From Watersipora subatra (lineage: Eukaryota; Bryozoa; Gymnolaemata; Cheilostomatida; Watersiporidae), in the NCBI RefSeq assembly GCF_963576615.1, contig NC_088712.1, positions 13,522,541 through 13,586,540 of the forward strand: a DNA stretch of 64,000 nt. Reading direction: 5' to 3'. This document shows, piece by piece, positions 24,179 through 36,500 of the stretch. Position numbers and translations under genes: made by a program. Position 1 is the stretch's first letter. Each line of letters opens with the position of its first letter. The notes beneath the pieces are model-generated. The model was not told the origin of the DNA. It searched no databases and was given only the letters and a program-made list of their open reading frames with translations.

Positions 24179-24593
24179 CGGGGTTTGTTCTTTCCGGATG
24201 TGCGGCTGTACTCCTTAATCCGAGGTAATCGGCTACTGAGCAAAAACAACACGCAGGTCGCAACTTAGCCGCGGTTTTTTACTACATCATTCGCTCGTAT
24301 ATCTATGCAAGTTTACGGATATTTTGAATAAAGGAAGTATCAATGGTTTTACTAAATTGCGCATGCGTATTATCCTAACGATTGCTTGACAACATGTTAG
24401 CGAGCAAAGACTATAAACGGCCAGATCGTGCTTTATGAATCCAACTTTGTCGCTAACCGTCATATTTTTGCAGTTTTTTTGTCATCTCACTTAATTATGG
24501 TGTAGCAAACACGTATTTGAATGTATTTAAAATGTTAAATAAGTGGTTAATCAACGTGAAAAAACTATTTAGTCTGTAATTTCACTTAAAAAC
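24179..24593. promoter_or_regulatory. Bidirectional PRDX5 / TTC16 promoter region
   Basis: Only 415 bp separate the two divergent start codons. The interval contains no mobile element, unlike both flanking introns. An NRF-1-like palindrome, TGCGCATGCGTA, lies at 24358-24369. No clear TATA box is placed for either gene. A shared promoter is inferred from geometry; ciliary X-box sites were looked for but none is convincing. Confidence 0.7.
24358..24369. promoter_or_regulatory. NRF-1-like motif in the divergent promoter
   Basis: TGCGCATGCGTA matches the palindromic YGCGCAYGCGCR consensus except at one outer base. NRF-1 sites are common in animal bidirectional and mitochondrial-gene promoters. 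Occupancy here is inference. Confidence 0.55.
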
Positions 24594-27500
24594 ATGGACG
24601 ACTCAAAAAAGTCTATACTTAGCGACTCCGAAGACGTCAAGTCGGACGGTGAAAGAGCTGCTAAAGATGCTGTACAGTTGAGGGCTAAAAGTTCTGGCAG
24701 TAGCACTAAACTGCGTAGTGGAATACTGAAGTCTGCTGGAAGTAGGGGCTCGAGTGGCTCACAGCGAACTAGATTTTCAGCCCCTTCCCCTGATGAAGCT
24801 ACGTCGAGGTATGTTTAAACAAATAACATAAAAATGGGCATTTGATTTGTATGAAGATGTTTCTGTTCATACCAAGTAAATGAAACCAGTTTTTGCAGCA
24901 ATATTAAAATTCACTATCTGTAGACAGAGCGCCGCCGAACGAGCAAAAAGTTTTATCTACACTCCGCCAGTCAAGCCGGTCAATGTACATCAGTTCTATG
25001 CTACTTTGGTCAATGAGTATGAAGTTCAGGTGAGTTCTGTTACGCATAGAACTTGAAGAAGCTAATAGAATTGCTCTATAATTATTTTTGTTAATAAGCT
25101 TTTTGTTCTTTGGATGCTATTAAATTACATATTGCACAGGTAATGCAGCGTAGCTGTAATTAGAACATTGTACGGAAAATTGGAAAAGTTTAGTGAATTA
25201 TCCGCTACCAAAAAATCTCCAGCATTTAATTTCACGTATTAGTTTGAAAGTTGACACGCGTTTCTTCGGTTATGGAAACTAGTCAATGACGCCGTCGATG
25301 TGTTTTATTGATTTTTACGAACAAAAAGCCATTGATGGACATTAAAACACAAATTTTCTATTAGTAGACATTAAAAATAGTTATTAAAATCTGTAACACA
25401 GGCACTTGCAGCATTTCAAGTCGAATATAGGTTCTTTATCAGGTATTTTTATCATTTCATCTGATTGCCTCTAAAGATCCCAAAAGTGCTTTTATTTTTT
25501 TTAGCCAGGCTTGGTATTTTATGATGAAGACACAGAAGATGAAGAAGAAGAAGGCGCAGAAGGAGAAGGACCTGCAGACATCACACCTTTAGCCCAGAAT
25601 CATAGTGCGGTCGAGGAGAGGCCTGAGTCTGTTCTAACGGATGTCACCATTGACGGTTTGGGTGAACAAGACCTCGCTGACATGTCAGGTTGGTAATGGA
25701 ATGCCTTTCAGTCATCTACGAGAAGCAATGATCTCTGTTTGAAAAGAGCAGACAATCCTCAGAATATCGTTTTGTGGCTGCTTCATATTTTACAAAAGAT
25801 TTTACCAATTGGCTCTTTGTGACCAATTGGTAGAGCTGTTGGCAATTTGGCTAAATCAATTTTTATTATCTCCATAGTTACTTTCATGCCTTTGGTTATA
25901 GATAGACATTGCAGATGTTTTTTAAATTCAAAGCTAAACCTTTTTTCACCATATCTACTCCGCTCGACAAAATATATTTTTAATAGCTGAAAATATATCT
26001 TAATTATAGATGGCTTGGGTGTCAAGAGAAGATTTTGAGTTTTGTTGTCATTCTTTTCACACTAAATTATAATACGATTTGTAACTGTCTGCCTTCCTTT
26101 TGTTTGTTGCTTAAAATTGTTTTATTGTGCGATGGGGGAATCTCGCTACCACCTGGATACTGACATTTCTGTTCATTTTGGTGCGCTTGTCAAGCTATAC
26201 ATAATTTTTAACTAAAATAATGCCTCGTTATTCTGATCGTTTATTTCTGAACTCGCTTTAATATCAATAGTAGTTTTTAGTATCAGACTGGTGCATCTTA
26301 GTAATATGCATTTCTTACTACTAGGCCTTCCTGCATTCACATGTCAGTGGCTTTGTCATGGCATTTGACACATCTTGCAGATGTTTAGATGGTATCAGCT
26401 ATAAAGCACAAAGCCATGATTATGTCTCTGAACTCAGTCCATGAACTATCATAACACTGACACATGTTGCAGGTGTTCAAGTGACATAAGCTATAAAAGA
26501 GAAAGCTGTGACTATGCCTCTGAACAATGTACTAGATGAACTATCATAACACTGACACATATTGCAGGTGTGCAGATCATACCTGCGATCAAGCAGAAAA
26601 CTGCAGTTATGTCACTGAGTACGGTGGATGAGAGACAGGCAATGGTAGAAGGTCTTTCTAGAGAAGCAATGTTTAGAGAGGAAAACGAGGTTCGTTATAC
26701 AGCAGCAATCCTACTTATGAATTGAATTAATTCTTGCAGCCGTTTCGTCAGCAGAAGATTTCCTTAGTATGAATAAATTTTGCCTCATAAATGCCTCAAT
26801 CTGTTCCAAGCCTCCACAGAACAATGGTTAAAACTGGTCAGAAATAAAAGCTATGAACAGTATGTCAGGTTACCTTTGGTGTTGACTAGGAAGGAAGTCG
26901 CTGAGCATCAGCCAATGACAGAGCAGCTCAGGCGCCTTACCTTTGAACTGAGCTGCCATCTGCTTAAATGGGCAGCAGCGAGTTTTGTAAATTTTTATTT
27001 TTTTGCTTTTCATCTTTAAAAGCATCTTCTTTAGTTAATCCGAGCTATATTTCTACAAAAAGACATTTTGTAACTTTGGGTTTTTATCGGGATTTCTTAT
27101 TAATAGAGGTTCTATCTAATAGATTTTGGTAAACAAAACTTCATTGTACGTTTGTGGCGTAGCCAAAAATTTTTGGTTTTTAAAACATTTATGCACCCAC
27201 CTTTTGTGATTTAAATCGTTACATTGAGTATTGGGTTATCATTACCATGTTCTATTTGGCAGAATGCCAATAATAACCAAGATATAGAAACTGAAGGGGC
27301 GACAAGCAGATCTCACACTCAGGGCACTATGGGTATAGAGTCTCCAGGGGATGGTATATTCAACACGGCTGTCGACGAATGGACTCTAGATGCTGCTCGA
27401 CAGCGCCACGTTCAAGATGCTGCCACCGACACAAAGTCTGAAATTGACAGGATCATGACTGATAAGCTACGGTCACTGTAAGTCATCCTACTGCTATTGA

Positions 27501-30500
27501 GTTGGAAAATTGCCAATTTTTGGTCGCAGTTTCGCCGCTTTCTCATAAATCACATTTCCATGAGTAAAGATTTATCGGGAGGCGAAAATGGAATGGAGGC
27601 AATGTATCAAATGGTAGACTTAGAGGGTTTTCAACTAAAATGCGTCAGCGAACCATATTTATTAGTGGATCGTCGCAACACTCGACATAGGAAATGATGT
27701 CATAATGTTATTTTCTTGCGGAATAGGCTAAGTTTCCTTGGCAGTCAAACCTATGCTATGTTGACGATTCTTGGTTCGGTTCTCAGTATACCTAGAAATG
27801 AAATGTTATTGTATTGTTTTAAGTAGTATTAAAATACTGCCATGTTGGCATGCCAATGTCATGGATAGTCTGTTTATGTTCGTCGGGGACCTCTATTGAA
27901 TACCTCTATTTTCTCCCACCTAAGATTTTATGATACAAAATAATATTTTAGCTACAACGAGGGTCTGCGGAGCAAATCACAAGAGCAGTACGGAGCAGCG
28001 ATCAGGACCTTTACGAGAATTATTGCTATGAAACCTGAGAGTGTGCTGCCGTACGTGCAAAGGGCCGAGTGTTACCTTATGACCGCTGACTTCAAGTCAG
28101 CAATCCAGAATTACAAGAAGGCCTACTCAATAGATCCACAAACCGAGCTCTATCTCAACAGGTACTGAGGCTCACTTGACCTTTTAACCTTTTATGCTGC
28201 AACTTCCAGCGACTCAGATTGCTGTATGACTTGCATTCTCGGAATATTTTTCAAAAATTTTTCTCTATATTTGCGGTACATACTGTGTTGAGTCAACTAT
28301 CACAGGTACCAACTATTCATGATATTAAAAATTTCATTCTAATAACTATCTTAGTTTTGTAGCGCATTTGCGTATAGTAGGGTAAAAAACAACACATCGA
28401 AAAGCTTGTAGCAAATGTTTTGCGACATATTCTGATCATATTTTAATTTTCGTTTAATTCGGTGTGTTTCAGACTTGCCCTAATATTTTACCTGCAAGGA
28501 CAGAGCTTGTTTGATGCCCAGGACTACACAGGAGCTCTTGAATGCTTTGCCAAGTGCTCAGAAATCAAACCGAGCAATGATGGGTACCACACACGAAGGT
28601 TAGTTGAAATTAGACGTCTGGATTGAACTTATTCATCAACTTTGACAAATTTATTTATAAATACAGTAGAGGCTCCTATAACGTAAATTCCAGATAACTT
28701 AAAAAAAATTATGTAATTTATTTTTAACATCAAGTGTCAAGTAGGGGCAACTTCAAATTCATTTTGAATGGTAACACATCTCGCCGCACATATGAGAGAA
28801 AGAATGACGCATGTATGGCGTTATATCTATTATATATACAACTTCCATGGCATTTTAGTTCATTGTGATAGATCGTCAGATGTGTCGACAAAACAGAGAA
28901 TAGGTAGCTGTGCAATCGTTAATAAATACTTAAAAGCAATTGATTGGTGCAGGTGTTACAGCGTCAGTTTAACAATCTAAATGGCACGAGTTTAGAGTAT
29001 TGCCGAAAGTTATCTTTTATCCTAACCTGGATCCTTGAATACAGATATACGACGAACAGATAGACACCACTCTTTTTGTAGTGAAGTATATTTTTGTTCT
29101 GCTTTATTATGGAGGTATGAAATATTTGTTATTAGTACTTTCCAGAAAAGACTTTGCTGTTTAAAAAAATGAAAAAATCGTTGGAATGGGCGTCGAATGT
29201 GCGCGTTCCCCATCAATGTGTTGTAAAATTACTGCAATCATGGTCTATAAAACCAGTGAAATTGATCAGCAAAGGAGAAAATTGTCGATGCAAATTAATA
29301 ATATAATAGTTACAATACAGCCAACAAATTGAAAAGTTAAGTCTTTTTTGTTTTGTATAGCCAAAGGGGTGAGTTAGGAAAGATCTTAGAACAGATTAGG
29401 CACTTTACATGCATTTTACTGTTCGTATAATACAAAGTCCCTATAACGCAAATGCTACTGGAATGAATTATTTGTATTGTAAAAGCGCCTACTATATTTG
29501 TAAAAGCAATAACCATAGATATGACTAATAATGGTAGTAATATTAGTCCTAATAATCATGATAATAATATTAATAATACCAATCATGATAATAATAGTAA
29601 TACTAATCATGATAATAATAGTAATACTAATAATCATAAAATAATAGTAATACTACTAATCATGATAATAATAGTAATACTAATAATCATGATAATAATA
29701 GTAATACTAATAATCATGATAATAATAGTAATACTAATAATCATGATAATAATAGTAATACTACTAATGATAATAATTATAGTAATACTAATAATCATGA
29801 TAATTATAGTAATACTACTAATCATGATAATAATAGTTATACTACTAATCATGATAGTAATTATAGTAATACTAATAATCATGATGATAATAATAGTAGT
29901 ACTAATAATCATGATAATAATAGTAATAATAATAATAGTAATACTAATAATCATAATAGTAATACTAATACTAAATGAAAAAATTAGTTTGCTGTAGTTT
30001 TCTTTTTAATAAAAGTGTTTTCTGGTAACAATCCTTATAAGTAGAGATGCCCCGGTTCTAATATCACTAGCCGATTCAGATACTGATTCCGATATTAGAA
30101 TCGGGGCAATTCTACTTATAAGTTGTGATCAGTTCAATATGATGCGAATCTCCTAACAAAGTACGTTTTGTGTAATAAGTTAAAACGCACTTGCAAGTAA
30201 TAGGCTGTCGCATTACATACACATATGTTTATATTGGCAGCATAGCATGTCTAGCAGCGCTGCAGAGGCATGGAGAGTGTCTTGCCATTATTAATAAGAG
30301 GCTGGAGGATGAGAGGAACAACACTGACCTCTACGTGATGAGGAGTCGACTCCATCTCATGTTCAAAAATGTAAGTTTTCAAGAGGTCATTGAGTAGCGA
30401 AGTTAACGTTATCTGGAGACATTTTCTTAGAGATTATGCTGCTAGCCAATAAGTGTGTCTTGCGTCTCGCATGCCATACAGAACTAAAGTCTGCATACAT

Positions 30501-33500
30501 TATAAATGGCTCTAGCATTTCTGCTTACTCCTTTTTTGAACAGTTTATCAATTTTTGTTTCAAGAAAGCGAAGTTTCTATGTTGTACCCAGGAAAAATTA
30601 CATAATGATTTTTGATAACATCTATAACCTATTTTTAAGTCAAGGCCACAACTATTTGTGTCATTGGCTTTGCACATTTTTCTTGGAAGCAATGAATTGT
30701 AAACATAATGATGCACATAGTGGGGGTAATCCTCCATCTATGAATAAGCTCTAGGAGGTTGTGAAGGATTTATGGGTAATTTAAAGTCAATTGAGCCGAA
30801 AGGTTTACAAAAGCTATGGCGAAACCTTGACGTAGATGGAATTTTAACCTCAAGTATGGTGGAACGGTGGATTTACACAGTTGCTGTAAATGGTGTCTTA
30901 AGAGGTGGAGGTAGCAGACTCCTTGGGAAAACTTGAAAAATTAACAAAAAACCTGTATGTGTTCATAGCTGCAATAAAAATGTGTTTATTTTTCAATGTT
31001 CCATTTCTTACCAACATTGCTATTGATTGCTTGATGCATGCTTCCATTCATTGCTTGCCTCACATTGGCTAATTAACCTTTTTAATTTCACACTAGCAGT
31101 TAAGTTACCTCAACGCAAATCATAAAAAGTACCAAATATTATATTATAGTAGCAGACCACATATTTAATATAGAGCATAGTATACTTTCATAAAATATGT
31201 AGGTATAAAGGTATCTTTAAGAATAGCCTTTGGCTCTTAATTGTTCATCTAACTAATCTATTTAACATATTTTTCTGCAATAAGATGTATCTGTGAGAGA
31301 GCACGCAACTCCCAAATAGTGTAGAAATGTCTTATACCATTATTTTCTTTAACATCCTAGCCAAATTAAATGTTGCAGATTGCTCTTTGCTACTATGATC
31401 TCAAGGATGCATTAGCTTTGGATCCTGAACACGCTGAAGCTAAGCAAATTATGGCAGAATTCAGAGCTGAAGCGGAGAGTTGTCGTACCTCAGCCGTGCA
31501 GCTTGCACTTCAAAATAGACATAGAGATGCCCTGCAAAAGATTTCGTCTGCTATAGAGTATGACCCAACTCATGCAAACTTTCATATTATCAGGTAAATT
31601 TCTAGTTTATACATATCTGTTGGGTGAGTAATTACACTGTGAGTATGGAGCAACTGCGATAATGAGGAGTTGTGTTTTCTTGCATTTTCTTTTTGTGACT
31701 ATAACTAGCAGTATCTTTTGAACTTGTATCAAGTGAAATCATCGAAGGTCTAGTCCTAGACAGAGTTATAGCTTGATTTGGGGGTCGTGGAAGCCAGACC
31801 GAACTTGCATTGAGTTACGACACAATATAGTAACAGGTTCTCCTTGACCATTTCTCATATATTTGGCTTTGTTTAAACTTTGTCCGAGTCCATTGTTTTT
31901 TACTTTACTTTCAAAATTTACTTTTTGCTATTTCTGCAAATGATGTTTTACAATTTTGTTGGTGTTTTTGCCTTGTCCGCTCATTTGTTATATAAGTTTT
32001 TTTTATTATGTGCCAGATCATTGTCTCCAAATTTGAGTTTTGTTTTTCAATTTTGTTTTTATTGTGACTTTGGGTGAGAGAAAAAATATTGTGAATATTT
32101 TTGCTCATATTGTGCTTCACAACATTCTTAAAACATGCAACCTTTACTGTCTGAAGAAAGTTATTTTCTATAACATTTAGACAAATGATTTAGCAAATGA
32201 TAGAAAAAATATCGATACTTTCTGATGAATTCTACTAAAATTTTTACGCAAGTATATTTCTAGCAAACACTCACAACTGTAAGAATGAATAAGATTAGTC
32301 AGTCACTAGTTGCATCGTTTACTTTTACGAAACAAAATGCCTCTTGACGATATTGTGTTTGAGAATTATCCATTTATGTACACAAACTGAGAAGTTGTAT
32401 TCTCTCTGCAGTTGTTCCTGTTTTGTAGAGGGGCTTTACATAGACATCTGTCAGACTTTAACTCTGCTGTCGATGATTACCTGCTGGCCATGGACAAAAG
32501 CAACCATGATGAGACTTCTTCTGTCTATCAGGATGCTCAACGACAACTTCTACTTACCTACAATGACTTTGCCATCGAGTGCTTCAAGGTGCCCTTTTTG
32601 TTCGGTAACACCAGATTTTTAAGAGGTAGAAAATGATTCTAAATACAGCGTTTAGGTTATTGTAATTATGGGACCGTTTAAAATAACCACATCATTTGTT
32701 AATTCATTTAACTTAAATTATTTGTTATTAAATTTAAAGACTTGTTATTAATTTAATTAATTAATTTTGAAGTATTTGTGAGATGAGTTATGACAATATG
32801 TACTTAAATGAAAGGATGTTCTACACATGGATATTATTAATTATCAAATGATAGCCTAGTTATCAAAGTTAATTATCAAAGTTATTAGCCTAGTTTTGGT
32901 CTAACATAGCTATATCTGCACTTTAGTACAAAAAAATCCAATAAAAATATTCATCCACAATTTTGGCCAAATTTAACAACTTTTGAACATATGTATCCAT
33001 GTTACTATATAAAAACAAATGAGCAGTCTTTGAAGTATTATTAGCATCTCAATATATAATTGGCTAGCCCTTATTGTCTGTCGATTGCAGGATTGGATAA
33101 CATGGGTGCCCAATAAATTAATTATAGTTTTTGAAAATACTCCTGATGACAGACAGAGTGTCTCCAAAACTTGCTTCTCAAATAAGTATAGTATGTATGA
33201 TATGAGTTAAAATAGAAAGTGAGTTTATGCCATGAATACGAAAGAACACAAATTATTATGGCAATTATTAAACTAATTGAAATATTAAAAATTATTATCG
33301 TAATTAAGGTGGTATCACAATCACTATAGTAGGTGACATTGTGGAGTGCCGTTTACATCTCGAATGTTATCCGTACCTACAGATTAGGGCCATTAACCTT
33401 GTTTATAATTGTACAAGGTTGATGTCTGCTGTGGTGTCGGAAGAGATATGTGTATGTATTATTTTGCTCTCACTATGAAAGCGTCTTGCAAATTTTGTCC

Positions 33501-36500
33501 TAGAATATGTCGTTCAGTCTATCAGTTGAAGAAGGCTGTCCAAAGGTACTTTTTCAGCGGTCAGCGAGAAGTAGGTTTTTCTTGATAATATATTCATAAG
33601 CAAGGATCCTTTCATCCTTTGCATTAGATTTGTGTGTAATTACAGAAGAAGTATTTTGAAGAAGCCATCATGCTAATAAACAAGGCTTTGAAGGGTGAAC
33701 AGAGGGAAAAGGGTCTCTATGTCAACAGGGGAGGTAATCACTTTTAGTTTCACTCACAATATTGTTTTATCAGCTTTGTTAAAGAATGCATAAACTGCTT
33801 TTTCCGCTAGAGCATTGTGACAGAATTACATGTCTGGCCTATTTTTAGCATCGGTAGTTTGAGTCAATTTCAAGAGAATATTATGTATATTGTTAGCCTT
33901 TGGTCCTTGACTTGGAGGTTTGATTTGGCAAGACCTACATCAGCCTTTCTGCCATTGCTATTCTTCATTTTAGCTGCATGGTTAAACTTGATTGAGCTTT
34001 CAGCTTCTCATCCTTTTGACCCTATGACCTTTCTTGCACTGTGCCATTAATTGTTTAGATTGTTTCTTCCGATGCAATGACTTCCAGTTTGCCTTAGCTG
34101 ACTACCACCAAGCACTCGAGCTGGATCCAAGTGATGACTCGATTCGCGTAAGAATCTCCGTTATCCACAATGAATACGGCACACAAGAGTATCAGGTTTG
34201 TATTTAGCGTGATCTTTGTGCAGACGATGTCGTGGTTGGAGTTGCGATTTTATAGTTGAAATTCTGAAATCACAATCTGTTTTGGTTGAATTTAATAAAT
34301 GGTTGGCAAGTTTTAATCAAAGCTACTACCTGATATGGGATCGGCTGAATGTGAATGGCTCGTCTGATATTAATGAACTTCTGTATTTATTATTAAATAT
34401 AAAAGTATTATATTATAGTCTACATATAATATATAAATGTATTAGACTTTTTAGACTGTGATATCTTTATATTATAGTCTAAATATATCTTTATACAATA
34501 TCTATATCATATTTAGACTATAATATTCCTGTCTTAAAATTCATTGTTTTATATATTTAGTATATTTTTAGATATTTGCATAAATGTCGGTAAATAGATA
34601 AACATAAAGTTCAGAATATTTTTTTAATTTATTTTTGTCAAAGTTGTTCAGGATGTGTCTGATTTATTTAAACAATTATTAAAAATATAACATTAAGGAA
34701 TAAGTAAAATTTGGATAAAAGATGACCTTACACAAAATTGTAGTAGATTTTGTCAGAAAGTATTGGCATCTTTATATCATTTGCGATTGTTTTTGATGTT
34801 TGAGGTGATCTGACTCCCAGGATATCTCAAGATTAAAATCGACGAGACTTGATCACGGCTTAAGCATTCAGTTACATCATGGCGTGTTTTAACCGCCATT
34901 AAGTTTTGTCGATTTTAATCTTAAAATATCTTGGCAGTCAGATCACCTCAATCAAAAAACAATCACGAATGGCAAAGAAATACCGATACTTTTTGATAAA
35001 ATCTACTTGGCCTACATCTACTAAAGTTTTGTGTAAGTTCACTTTGATGGAAAAAATAATATAATTACAATAATTATTAACTGAAAAAATTTAAAGCCAA
35101 ATTTTTATACGAAGTAAAATACGCAGTAGCACTGCAGATACTCGAGGCGCTGGGCCAACAGAAGTATTGGCTAAACCAGAATTGCTGGGGTTTGGAGCAA
35201 AACGTTTTAGAAGAAATGTTCATTATCTAGCAAATAAGTTTTATTTTCGATTGTAGCAAAAGAATTATAGCGAGGCTGAGTCACGTTTCACCCTTGCTAT
35301 TAAAAATAACCCCAAAATCAGTCATTACTATCTCTTAAGAGCGAGAGCCCGTTACATGCTTGAGGTAAGTAGCTGATGTTTTACTTGCTTGAGGTAAGTA
35401 GCTGCTGTTTTACACTCCTCATAAATCATGAGTAATTTTAATCTATCTACATGTATATACCTATGAAACTCTGATCTTGCGATCTTCCTTGAAACACTCG
35501 AACTCAAGAAATAGTCTAGGTGGTAATTAAAATGCTTCACAAAAGATTGCTTCGTACAGGTCATGAACTCCTGACATTCAGCTTAGGATAACAGCACTCC
35601 ACTAACTGCACAAATATGACCACTTTTTGGATTTGCCAAATAATCTCTACCAGTACTCAGTCTTGTGTGCCGCGAGAGATCATCATGTATGTACACAATT
35701 ATTTGTGATGCATGTAGATGGTTGAGTGGCGGGATAGTAGTACGCATGGACAAGCAGATGAATACCCGGGTTTGATTCCTGTGCAGGACAATCTTTTTTC
35801 CTAGCGCCCTTAGCATGGCTTCAGATGGACAGACACAGCCCTTGTTATAGTAAAGATTGTCATATGAGTAGTATTCCAAGATGTTGAAAAATTCTCACGT
35901 GAGAAATGAGTTATAAGCTCAGTTATCTAGTTATTTGATGAGTAAAAGCAGGTGCCACTTCATGAGCAAGCAACTTCAAGCAATGCCGGGCTCAGTTGGT
36001 AATCTTGACTAAAAACTCAAAAATGTGCCTTCGCGTGCATTTTGTAGCAATTTGCATTAAAATCCAGAGCAACGCTAGGCCTGCAACTGGTATTTTCATG
36101 AACCTTGCTAAACAACTGTTCATTTCTACTACAGCTTTGGAACTATTTTCAGAACCAGGGTGGGGCCCGAACAGATATTCTCACAGCAATGCATCTCAAT
36201 CCAGACCAAGAGAACACAATCTCTCTTACTTCCAGACTCTTCCCAGGTAAATCTATCGACGAGATTATGTCAAGCAAACCTTCACAGGCCATCAAGCAGA
36301 CCCTTCAGCATATTCTTTCTTCACCAAGCGACAGGAAATTGACACCGGTGAACAAGTAAGTCTACCTTATGTAATAGCCATAGACACTCTAGCATTATAC
36401 ATCACTGTTCAGAGTCAGTTTTATAACCTGTTACTTTTTTTTATTACTGTATCTCATGCCAAGTGAGTAACCTGACCTGAACTAGTAAGAGGTTGTTGCT

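Noticed and set aside
24290-24470. RFX X-box for ciliary regulation of TTC16
   Set aside because: Candidate sequences near GTTAGCGAGCAAAG do not satisfy both half-sites convincingly.
29521-29997. 158- and 106-residue open frames (Ile/Met-rich and Ile/Thr-rich) in opposite directions
   Set aside because: Products of a 27-bp A+T-rich minisatellite whose units lack stops in these frames.
32411-32622. Plus-strand frame from the acceptor at 32411
   Set aside because: The upstream exon leaves two bases over; only the acceptor at 32428 restores the TTC16 frame and matches the family. The other frame reads Cys/Thr-rich nonsense.
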